From assembly GCF_964340395.1 (NCBI RefSeq), contig NC_135561.1:1517501-1562500 (forward strand): 45,000 bases of DNA. The letters are read 5' to 3'. The translations under genes were made by a program, and so were the position numbers. Below the pieces are notes generated by a model that saw only the letters and a list, made by a program, of their open reading frames with translations, made no database searches and had not been told where the DNA came from. The first letter of the stretch is position 1; the number at the start of each line of letters is the position of its first letter. The stretch comes from Glandiceps talaboti (Eukaryota; Hemichordata; Enteropneusta; Spengelidae). Positions 13,872 to 22,976 of this stretch are shown here, piece after piece.

Positions 13872-13887
13872 AGGTCATCAGAGGTCA
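13872..13887 (+). promoter_or_regulatory. DR4 nuclear-receptor-type element
   Basis: AGGTCA-TCAG-AGGTCA is two perfect half sites with a 4-base spacer, the spacing used by thyroid-hormone-receptor/LXR-class heterodimers with RXR. It lies in gene A intron 2. The surrounding CAGAGGTCAT is itself a 10-base tandem duplication, so it may have arisen by slippage. Confidence 0.35.
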
Positions 13888-15887
13888 TTCATTTAATGAT
13901 AATCAAGCTAATGCAGCATAACGTTTTTCTTATTAACGTGCCACAACATAGGTATAAACATTAAATCAAGATTAATTTCTAAGTCAGATTTAAAGAAGTA
14001 TCCTATTAATAATATAATTTCAATGATGATTACATCAATAATTCATTGTCGCGCAATGTATTTATGACAGAGCCTAGAGAAAAATGTGAAGTACCAAGGA
14101 AGGTTGCAAATTCAGTTTATAGATGAAACTTAGTGAGTTAGTTAGGTAGTGGGGGTTAATGAGACAGCCACATACAAATCATCATTATCATGTTTACAGT
14201 GACAATGGATTCATTACGTTTTAATTAAGTGTTTCCACTTGATCGCAGTGCAGGGTATAATCAATAAAGGGATACAATGATTGGATTGGATTAATATAAC
14301 TGCCTTGTTTACTATCGGCATTCTAGTAACAATAGGTAGTATAAATTGTTTGATTTCCCTCTTGTAATTATCTATCCATTCACTCATTTTTATATGAAAT
14401 CTTCGCGATTGCCATGGTCTAAAGTAATTCATTGTTGCAGGGGGAAAGGGAAATCATATTCAATACCACGCGGTGTAATTCCAGAGAATAGCTTTGAGAA
14501 TCAAGTAGTCAGGAAAAGGTTTGAGCAAATGTTGGCGAAGTAGTATTTGTACATGGATGTATCGTGCTTTTACCTTGAAAAACGTCCATAATTTATATTG
14601 TCGATATGAAACACATCGTATAAATCTTAATAATCATCATATCCCAAGTGACTTTTTAAACGGATGGTGTCTATCATTAACCACAGTGATGGAGATTCTT
14701 TAGAACACATTTTTTCAAGAGTGTAAATATCGACACGGACATACTAATTCACCATCTTTAATGCAGCAATATGAAAATATTGGCATTATTCAATTGATAA
14801 AAATGAAGCAGCCTTGTTGTAAACAATCATTTACATCAACAACTATTTATCTGGTCTTGGGTACTAAGACCCAGGAGGGGCACCCTTCCGATCACTCAAG
14901 ATAAGTTATCAGACGCACTTCAAATAATCCTCCACTCCGTTACGTCTAAGCACGCCCAATTGACTTGAAAATTGACAATTTTTGGCTCATTATTCGCAGC
15001 TCATGCCTCGTTGTTAGCGCTTTCAAGTCAGTATTGTAGGATGCAAAGAGTTTAATATCCAATACACAATACGAAGATATATCACCAGACGCAGAAGGTA
15101 TTACAAATAGATTTGATGAGATTATTTTGAACAGGCCTACCGTTTTTCATAGACAAGTCACATTTACCGATGATACGATATTATTAACTTGTGGCAACCT
15201 TTTGAAATATATCGACAAGTCTATTGATTGCCGTTTCGTTGTTTGACTGAAAAAGTGCAAATTCTGGTGTGCACGTGAACTACTGGTGTATTCGTGAATT
15301 ACTACCGACACTTTGAGAATAAATTGTCTTCAAAAAACACTGATATGTCAACTTCGACGTAGATGTGTCAGCTAGAAATACAATGCAGATAACAGGACAT
15401 GACTGTAACAGCTAGACCATGTAACAGTGTATACAAAACAAGTTATGGCACAGTTCTCTGAATTTAATAGGATTTCATAGCTGTAGCACAGACATGTAAC
15501 AGGTATCTAACTGTACACATTTGGAAGCAGGGATGTACACACAGATGTGCTTCTGGAGATGTGTGTACAAGTTCTGCTACAGGGTCTGAAAATGTAATCA
15601 TATTTCTGGACGGTATTTACGGACGTGTAACAGGCCTTGTGTATAAATACGTATTCTAGTCAGTATTTTTCTTATATAATATCTCACAAATGGGTAATAA
15701 TACTGTGTTACGTGCATGTACAAACAACCGTCTAACATGCCTTTGTACATATTCATGTATAAAGACTTGTACACAAGGTATTAACAATACATGTACAAAA
15801 GACAGACCCAGTGACGTGCCTGAGCATGCATCATTATACGATAGTCAAGCACCGTTTTTGTCTTTGTACAGACAATACCCTGGTTGT

Positions 15888-15953
15888 GTCTACATCACGA
15901 CAACCCGTGTCTATGTCACTGATTCTGTGGTTCTCGAAATATGAGTCAGAACC
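15888..15953 (+). repeat. Dispersed repeat family R3, copy 1
   Basis: The segment GTCTACATCACGACAACCCGTGTCTATGTCACTG through GAAATATGAGTCAGAAC matches 26973-27036 at about three positions in four, in the same orientation. It lies in gene A intron 2. Confidence 0.65.
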
Positions 15954-16716
15954 ACTCCACTAGGCGTCGTTATCAAATCTTTAAATGTATGATCAACAAG
16001 ACTTGTAGTGAAATGATAAACTGCATACGAGAGGGTGTATGTTGTGTAACTGGAACCACATACTTTATTTATCAAAGCCCTAAGTTCGGCCTTGCGGCCT
16101 CACTCCAAATGACGCCGAATGTCTCCAAATAATATTTAACTAGTCTGTGTGTGTCAACTATAATTGTTGTTTCCACATATAAACTATCGACCACCTGTGT
16201 TCTTCCTGGCATATCGTTTGTGGAATATACCACATTTGATAACGTTATGCACATTCTATTCCGGCGCCTGTTTGTTACGACTACAGGAAACAAAACTTTT
16301 GTTTTTTATATTCTATATTGACTGAAATCAACCCGGAAATATTTTGATAGATTACAGTTCTGGGTGGTTTTGGTCAGTATCGTAAATTAAACATGCCGCT
16401 ACGTCATCATCACTTTCTCCATTGAAAACAATGTAACTTTCGGTTTTCGAATATATGAGGCAATGATAAAGTAATGTAATCAGACCTCTGCGACTGTGGC
16501 TACAACACCGTTATAACCATGTGCCATATTTACTGATACAGAAATCTTACAAGTGCTGCAAGGCCCTGTTACACGTCGAAATTTAAATTTTGCACGAAAC
16601 TAGAAAGTTTTGACACAGTTTAAGCCACTCCTCCTAATCAATTCAAATCCTCAATCCCCTGGTTTCATGTATAGGGCCAAAATCAATGACTTTGAAAAAA
16701 AATTAATGATGCTTAC

Positions 16717-16850
16717 CATGAAAACTTGGTCGCATTTTCTTGTCATATGACTGGCGGAGTAATGTGGTTACCATGGAAACAGACGGAGGTCGAGCCGATG
16801 AATCTGGGGATGTTGGGGATTCTTCGGGATCTCCGTACACTACTGCATAA
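16717..16850 (-). CDS. Gene A exon 2: mature N-terminus of the glycine-receptor-like subunit
   Basis: This 134-nt exon runs from acceptor tattctcag|T to donor CATG|gtaagc. It adds 44 complete codons (residues 16-59) flanked by split codons, phase 2 in and phase 1 out. The start is YAVVYGDPEESP, followed by a Ser/Pro-rich linker. The second half is receptor-like: a helix-type stretch SMVTTLLRQSYDKKMRPSFH corresponds to the N-terminal alpha-helix and the conserved LL..YD...RP.. motif just before beta-strand 1 of GlyR and GABA-A subunits. The split Gly at the end joins to GPPVVV of the next exon, matching the family's RP.F.GPPV junction. The Ser/Pro linker is typical in being poorly conserved. 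Confidence rests on the YDKKMRP motif and perfect phase agreement at both ends. Confidence 0.85.
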
Positions 16851-16907
16851 CTGAGAATAAAGCGAATATCATATCGCAGCAACGCCAATATACAACACTA
16901 GATAACA

Positions 16908-16940
16908 ATGTATGTATGTATGTATGTATGTATGTATGTA

Positions 16941-16971
<31 letters not shown>

Positions 16972-17066
16972 ATGTATGTATGTATGTATGTATGTATGTA
17001 TGTATGTATGTATGTATGTATGTATGCATGTATGCATGTATGTATGTATGTATGTATGTATGTATG
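16908..17066 (+). repeat. (TGTA)n with a (TGTC)n core
   Basis: About 160 bases of TGTA units enclose eight TGTC units and two TGCA variants. It is 58 bases from the acceptor of gene A exon 2 and produces several artefact ORFs that read into the exon region. Confidence 0.97.
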
Positions 17067-17156
17067 GAATATAAACTTATTGATTGTGAACACCATTTCT
17101 TGCCAAAAGTAGATGAACAAATGTTTTGAATGAAATAAGTTACACGAAAAAACTAT

Positions 17157-17386
17157 TCTCCGGCTCATCACACATACATTTGAAGCAATTACAATTACAA
17201 CAAGTTTTCTCAATATAAAGGTAGATAAACTATACATGCAATAATTCACTTTGATGCGATTCGTCCATTTTCAATTAATACATTTTTTTTTTGTTATAGT
17301 GAATCTCATGTCCTTGTACTGTGTAAGCTCTTAATGGTAACTATGTTGAAATGAAAACAGATTGTATATTAATATATTATAAAGCA
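17157..17386 (-). repeat. Dispersed repeat family R1, copy 1 (inverted relative to copy 2)
   Basis: The reverse complement of this segment aligns along its length with 31578-31806. Shared blocks include TTTATAATATATTAATATACAA, GATTCACTATAA, AATTGAAAATGGACGAATC, TGAATTAATTGCATGTATAG and TATCTACCTTTATATTGAGAAAA. Similarity by eye is high, with small indels. It lies in gene A intron 1, next to the TGTA microsatellite. Identity is unknown; the size and dispersal suggest a nonautonomous transposon or an internal piece of one. Confidence 0.85.
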
Positions 17387-18555
17387 AATAATACACACTG
17401 TTTCAATCTATACTATTACAAGAACAATAAAGAGACTTTGGAGAAAACAAACACTTTCCGTATACATATACACAAGAAATGAAACATATTTGTTTTATTT
17501 CTTGTGCTAAATGTATGTGCAATTAATAAAGTATGACTGGCAAATGTGTAAACGACACCACATACACGCGTATTTATTATATTATATATTATACAGTTGG
17601 TCTTTTCATTGGCCGTTTGTATATCCAAAATATTAAAAGCTAAAAACACCTTGTGAGCGATTTTGGGTTTTTCTTTTCTTAGCAAATGAGATAAATTTGA
17701 CATCATAACCTTCAAGTTTTGGGTATATTTTCAAAACGTACACTTTACAAGTGAGTCTAACGACGTCCATGGGATTCGTTTTTAGACGTAATTTCAAACC
17801 ATGAATACGTGTTTACGAAATCAATATTTGAAATTACATGTGACATTGGAACTTAGTGTTTTGGGTTGATATGAAAATACTTCTACTTTTTGAAATGTTG
17901 CATTTTTATCACCAAAATATCATATGAATGAGACAATAAACATCTAAAATAGATAAGATAGTGTCTAAACCTGTCTGTATTTGTGAGCGTTTTTGAATGC
18001 TCATCCATAAAATATGTTTTTTAATATAATATAATCTAATATAAGGTAAATTCATTATCGACAAGAGTATATACATTCAGTTATAAATGTCTATTCTATA
18101 ACAAAAATGAACAAGTTGAAATGTAGTTGAATTAAAAAACAATCTATATTCAGACATTCTTGTTTACTGCATTTTATTGATTTAATACATATGTGAACAT
18201 GTTATTACATATCGAGTGCTTAAATTGAATTAGAAATGAAAAAAAATATATAATGTATAAAGGTGATAGTAACATGCTGTATGTTGGTATACTTCAAGAT
18301 TATTAATGCAACTCGAAGTGTCTTCTACTTGTATTCACCAGAGGCATGGTTGACATGCATACCTTTTTTCGGTAGTATATTACCTTGAATTCGCTTGCTA
18401 ATGCAATTAAGAATCTCAAAGGGCACATTAAAGGTGTTTATGAATTGTTTCCATTACGTTTACATTATATCCCACACTAAAAACATACAAACTATCCTAC
18501 TCTACAGATGATGAATATTTTCACCGAAAATAAAGTGTATATTTTAAAGACTTAC

Positions 18556-18599
18556 CACACAAAGTGGACCATTAATATTATAATCGAGCAATTCGTCAT
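18556..18599 (-). CDS. Gene A exon 1 (coding part): start codon and signal peptide of a glycine-receptor-like subunit
   Basis: The exon encodes 14 codons plus two bases of the next: MTNCSIIILMVHFV, then TG. It ends in a strong donor (TG|gtaagt) and is in phase with the acceptor at 16850, where the joined codon TG|T gives Cys15. The joined start reads as a signal peptide: a short polar n-region, a hydrophobic core from about residue 5 to 19 (IIILMVHFVCYAVVY) and likely cleavage near Gly21 before an acidic, proline- and serine-rich mature N-terminus. That is the expected start of a Cys-loop receptor subunit. The ATG has A at -3, and an in-frame TAA lies 12 bases upstream, so this is the only sensible start in this exon. 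The exon is too short to appear in ORF scans. It was found by matching splice phase and hydrophobicity, so it rests on internal consistency rather than homology. Confidence 0.72.
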
Positions 18600-18670
18600 A
18601 TTGTCAGGTCTTTACCGATATTCGTACCATATGCTATGCGAGCTTGGCCAGTATTTTTGTCGCAAGACTC
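18600..18670 (-). other. Gene A 5' UTR part of exon 1, with a short upstream ORF
   Basis: Reading the minus strand, a pyrimidine-containing stretch ending ttatattcacag|GAGTC gives a plausible acceptor just upstream of 18670. About 71 bases of 5' leader would then precede the start codon in this exon. The leader contains an upstream ATG at 18630 that opens an 8-codon ORF ending at TGA 18604, out of frame with the receptor start and ending 4 bases before it. This could reduce translation by the usual scanning and reinitiation logic, which is inference. If the acceptor is not used, the leader would extend further upstream in unspliced form. Confidence 0.4.
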
Positions 18671-20412
18671 CTGTGAATATAAATTAAACTTTGTTTTCAT
18701 TTCCATGAATACGGGGACCTTTTCACTGTTGACACTGTGTATTGCTATTACTCAAAAAAGCTTGTCATTTTCGCTTAATGAGAAACGGTAATTTTGATGT
18801 TAGCTTACAGTATCAGCAAAAGGTTTAATAAGATTCGTGTTTTTGTTCATTTGCAGTATTTACTCACGAGATTAAAGCCGTCAAGCCGACGTGACCGGAA
18901 TAGAGTTTTTGTTTTGTTTGATGTTGTATGTTATGCACTTAATGAATAACTTACATTAAGCAATACCGCTGAAGGGAAGACGACCAAGTCTCTAAAACTA
19001 CTTTCTAATTAGACAAAAGTCATCCATCAAATCAAAAGCCATCTTTAGAGCTTATCTGAAGCATCTAGGTTCCCTTCTACTAATACTATCACAAAAATAA
19101 GGTTTACCGATTCATTCATTATAAAATTCTAGCATCAGATAATTTTGACGGATCTTTGACAACAACGCAGTTATCTTTTGCTTTGTACTGGTTTATGTTT
19201 GTCTAAATATTAAATTACTGAAATAATGCTTCCATTTTATCAAATATTTCTATTTAAACCAGTTTTTTTTTTATTAGTAGAATTGATAAATAATTCCCTA
19301 TGTAAAGTTATTGGACAGGTGCTATTGCCAACCCTATTACAGCCAGTGGTCAATCAAGTTTACATACATGTACTCAGGCGTTGATGATGTCTGGTATTGT
19401 GTATCGCTTCATGTCAATACAAGTAAGCCAGAACAGTGTCTGTGAGTTAAATGTACAGTTGTTTAGAAAGCTCCCAGCTGACCAGTTCACCATTCATGTG
19501 TTTGACGCAACGGTTACATACACTACTTGAATAATTTACAATGTGAATTAACCCTTTCCGGCGACAAGTTGTCTTTCAATAGAAAATTTATCACACCAGA
19601 GTAGCACTTCCTTTTGAATTCATTTACTCATATAAATTTCACCTGACTGACCACGTTACTTATTACTTTGTGTTTTATGTACTTTTTAAAGATATTTTTA
19701 TGACTCCGTGAAAAACAGCCACTACTTTGTAGAAAAGGTGATTGGATTCCGATAAAGAATAAGAATAATACGTGATCTAGTTATTTTCCAATAATGAGCA
19801 GCTGTTGTATCCAGAACAAATTTCCAATTGTGGACTTCATCAAACCTCTATTCATCAGACACATATGGCAAAAGTATGGCTGTATATTATTCGCGTAAAA
19901 TTGTTGACGGTCATAAATAAAGTCACTCAAAAATGGTATTCATAATGGAAGTCAATATTTGCAAAACAAACCTAAAGCAACACTATATGTGTTACTAGCT
20001 GTAACACAAACTAATTATAATAAAGACTACAGAAAAGATATCTCTCTTTGGCTTATACATAAAAAGTAAAAGAATAATTGCCCAAGGGTGTTTCAGTCTA
20101 TCCCTTGTCAACGAAATTAAACGAGTGTCTGGAATGTGTATCAATCATATTAACAGTGATATCATTCACGACGTTAAGCTTTCCCTATATAGATGACATT
20201 CTGCAGCACTTCAGTGTTGACCTCGTTGGACTCCAAATATGGATAAAGTATTTGGTTACACATGGCTGCATTATAATTACATGGTCCGGTGCGTTAAAAT
20301 ATATAGAAGTATATGTTTTGTTACAGTAGTGACAACGTACTATAATAAACGTCGCCTGTTTACATAATGACAGGCAGTATTTTCACATTTTTTACTATAA
20401 TATCTTATATAA

Positions 20413-20880
20413 TGATAGTTTGCTATGAAACATGGGAAGCGATAAATACTTTGTTATAATTAGTATTGTCACGTCTGTTACTTATCATAATGATAGTGTA
20501 CTGTGAAACATGGGAAGCGATAAATACTTTGTTATAATTAGTATTGTCACGTCTGTTACTTATCATAATGATAGTGTACTGTGAAACATGGGAAGCGATA
20601 AATACTTTGTTATAATTAGTATTGACATGTCTGTTACTTATCATAATGATAGTGTACTGTGAAACATGGGAAGCGATAAATACTTTGTTATAATTAGTAT
20701 TGACATGTCTGTTACTTATCATAATGATAGTGTACTGTGAAACATGGGAAGCGATAAATACTTTGTTATAATTAGTATTGACATGTCTGTTACTTATCAT
20801 AATGATAGTGTACTGTGAAACATGGAAAGCGATAAATGCTTTGTTATAATTAGTATTATCACGTCTGTTACTTATCTTAA
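20413..20880. repeat. Minisatellite: six copies of a 78-bp unit
   Basis: Units begin at TGATAG at 20413, 20491, 20569, 20647, 20725 and 20803, exactly 78 bases apart. They are nearly identical, with a few shared variants: copies alternate GTATTGTCACGTCTG and GTATTGACATGTCTG, and the first and last are most diverged. Because 78 is divisible by three, a 125-codon minus-strand ORF survives with a 26-residue repeat, but it lacks coding support. Neighbouring units share the junction TTATCATAATGATAGT, which contains the inverted pair TATCA/TGATA. The array lies in the putative first intron of gene A. Confidence 0.97.
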
Positions 20881-20956
20881 TTTTTTTTTTTAAATCTCAA
20901 ATTTATTTGAGATGTCTACAGGATTACCCCATTTACAGACACTCTGAAATTGGTAC

Positions 20957-21008
20957 ACTATCATAATGATAGTGTATTATGAAACATGGGAAGCGATAAA
21001 TACTTTAT
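20957..21008. repeat. Detached partial seventh copy of the 78-bp minisatellite unit
   Basis: The sequence from the TATCATAATGATAGTG junction through GAAACATGGGAAGCGATAAATACTTT reappears after a 76-base interruption (20881-20956). The interruption starts with poly-T and contains a hairpin ATCTCAAA...TTTGAGAT (about 20896-20915). Either an insertion split the array or the intervening sequence is the original flank. Confidence 0.85.
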
Positions 21009-22339
21009 TATTATTGCATTTCCATATCGTTTGACAACCTAAGTATAAATACCCGGTTGCATGTCTTCTGTCTTGAGTTCATAAATAACCTATCAATTGC
21101 TGTTTTATGTATCTCATTTTCATGTAAGTGCTGGCAATGTAATAAACTGTAGTTTATACACATGAAACTCTGACATCAAAAGAATTTATTGGAAATTACG
21201 TTATAGTGGCGATTTAGTTCCGCATCAATGGTCTGTTCTTGATAGAAGTCAAATATGTATAATATTAAGTAGAACAGAATTAAACATAGTTTCATTCAAC
21301 TGTACCTTTCGTGATAATTTATTATAATAGTTTCACAAATTTGTATGCCAGAGGAATTTATTATGATTGATTTAGAAATTCCTGTGACAACATTGAGACA
21401 ACCATTACAAGGAATTGTTAAGTGCCACACACGGCATACATTGAATGTAGAACACTATAATTTGTTATCCGAACATTTCAGCTAATTTTGCAAGCTAAAA
21501 AATCAACTAAAATTGTGTAGCCACTCTTTACGTGTACATCACGATTGCATGTCAATATCTTACCAAATCGTAATGTTTACTCAAAACCTGACTTTATACT
21601 GCCATTTTCGGAAATTTGATATTTTGAAAAGGCTACAATGATGTCAACTCAAATTGAACACTGCTGCTATCATACTCAAATCAGTTGTATGTAGATCACG
21701 GCTATTTGGTTACACATATACTTTTCAAATTAAAACGATATAACGTTTGTCCACCATGTTATCGTTAAATGTTCCGGCGATCACAGTCAACGGTTCTTGA
21801 TCAATGCCAGTGCTAATGGAGCAGTGTAAAATACAGTCACTCACGCTTTTCAAACGTGGCACTGTTTGTTGGAAAACCCCTTTTAAATGCATGTCACGCA
21901 TGAAACTGGAATACAAGGTATAAAGATGAAAGTTTCGGTTGTATCTGCGATAAACATTACGGGTTAATCTCCAGGGGAAACTACACATATAGTAATGAAA
22001 TGCAACCTGTTATCACACTTTTAGCTTCTTGATTTCAACATCTGAATGATTTTATGGGCTTGAATTTTTATAAAGATAGGATCACTATTCGAGGAATTGG
22101 CACAAGAGGAATAATTGGAGTTTGCTTGACGTGCATCAATAAATATGCACATAAAAAATTGCATGTATATCTTCAATAATTTTCGGAAATGCTATATTTC
22201 TGCTGATTAGTATCAGACTACATTTACATACGTTGGATATTGTTTATGTTTGATAGTTACTAGTACAGTAGTCTCATACTGTCATATCACTCGAGCTATT
22301 TTCCCTGGCGTCCAAAAATGGTAATGAAATGTAATTTAC

Positions 22340-22530
22340 CTTGTGCGCCTACCGTACATACAGCCAATGTATCTCGATCTGTATTTTACAGCATACGCAT
22401 GGTCTTGTGGGTGAATCGAAGATGAAGCTGATATATCGATGCCAGCTAAACAACTGAACGACCGCACGTGTTTGTCCCGCAAGGTGTATGTATTTATGGC
22501 AATTCGACGAACAGGTAGTGACGCGTCATC
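22340..22530 (-). other. Possible 5' noncoding first exon of gene A
   Basis: On the minus strand this segment is richer in G+C and CpG than its surroundings. It ends in a good donor (CACAAG|gtaaat at 22340) that could splice to the acceptor at 18670. The 5' boundary is an estimate placed about 30 bases below a TATA-like sequence. It contains several ATGs. The last one (22360) would run through the splice for about 18 codons and stop before the receptor start, so the exon would be noncoding with upstream ORFs. No protein homology is apparent in the open frame that crosses it. The alternative is that transcription starts elsewhere and this is unrelated sequence. Confidence 0.3.
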
Positions 22531-22552
22531 GAACTCTTCCCTCGCCACCCGG

Positions 22553-22600
22553 CCAATATATTTCTCTGCATATGTTACGTGTCCTGTGATTGGTTAATCA
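22553..22600 (-). promoter_or_regulatory. Candidate core promoter of gene A
   Basis: Read on the minus strand, a CCAAT box (22593-22589, within TTAACCAATCAC) is followed about 25 bases later by a TATA-like AAATATAT (22563-22556). The CpG-rich candidate first exon comes next. The order and spacing resemble a metazoan promoter, and the position is upstream of the signal-peptide exon. Short motifs of this kind are common by chance in AT-rich DNA. Confidence 0.28.
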
Positions 22601-22864
22601 ACATGAATAATTAATCAATCTCACTATGTCCTTCGCGAGGTTTTTACCGTTTTGAATAGACTGCGGCTACTTGAATTAATGTGTTTGTTGAAATGGTGTA
22701 ATCTATCAACCGAAAAATACATTCATTTGAGACTTTGCATTGAAATCATGAATATAAATGTCATCCATCAGCCAGCTTGTACCTTTAAGTTATGTCTTTG
22801 TAACATGTAAAAATACCATGATGTTCAACTGCAATATTCTTATCTATATCAGTTTGGAATATAT

Positions 22865-22865
<1 letters not shown>

Positions 22866-22936
<71 letters not shown>

Positions 22937-22976
22937 ATATATATATATATATATATATACATATATACATATATAT
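22866..22976 (+). repeat. (CA)n followed by (TA)n
   Basis: About 34 CA units pass into TA/TACA units. It lies just upstream of the candidate gene A promoter. Confidence 0.98.

Larger units (their letters stand above)
8247..16716 (-). other. Gene A intron 2
   Basis: This 8.5-kb intron contains TA/GT/GGAT arrays, R3 copy 1, a cluster of TGTAACAG motifs (15.4-15.63 kb), a G+C-richer patch at about 14.87-15.0 kb, and the nuclear-receptor-type motifs. Small ORFs have no recognisable product. Confidence 0.8.
16851..18555 (-). other. Gene A intron 1
   Basis: A 1.7-kb intron between the signal-peptide exon and the linker exon, containing the TGTA/TGTC array and R1 copy 1. Nothing coding was seen. 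Confidence 0.65.
18671..22339 (-). other. Putative gene A 5' intron or upstream region
   Basis: Contains the 78-bp minisatellite and AT-rich unique DNA. The status as intron depends on the proposed noncoding first exon at 22340-22530. Confidence 0.35.

Noticed and set aside
16767-16780. X-box-like GTTACCATGGAAAC as a regulatory site
   Set aside because: It overlaps codons for Ser-Met-Val-Thr in gene A exon 2, has an imperfect second half, and is adequately explained by the coding sequence.
20423-20800. 125-codon minus-strand ORF with a repeated 26-residue unit
   Set aside because: The 78-bp minisatellite is a multiple of three, so any open frame persists. Differences between units show no codon-position bias that I can see, and there is no homology.
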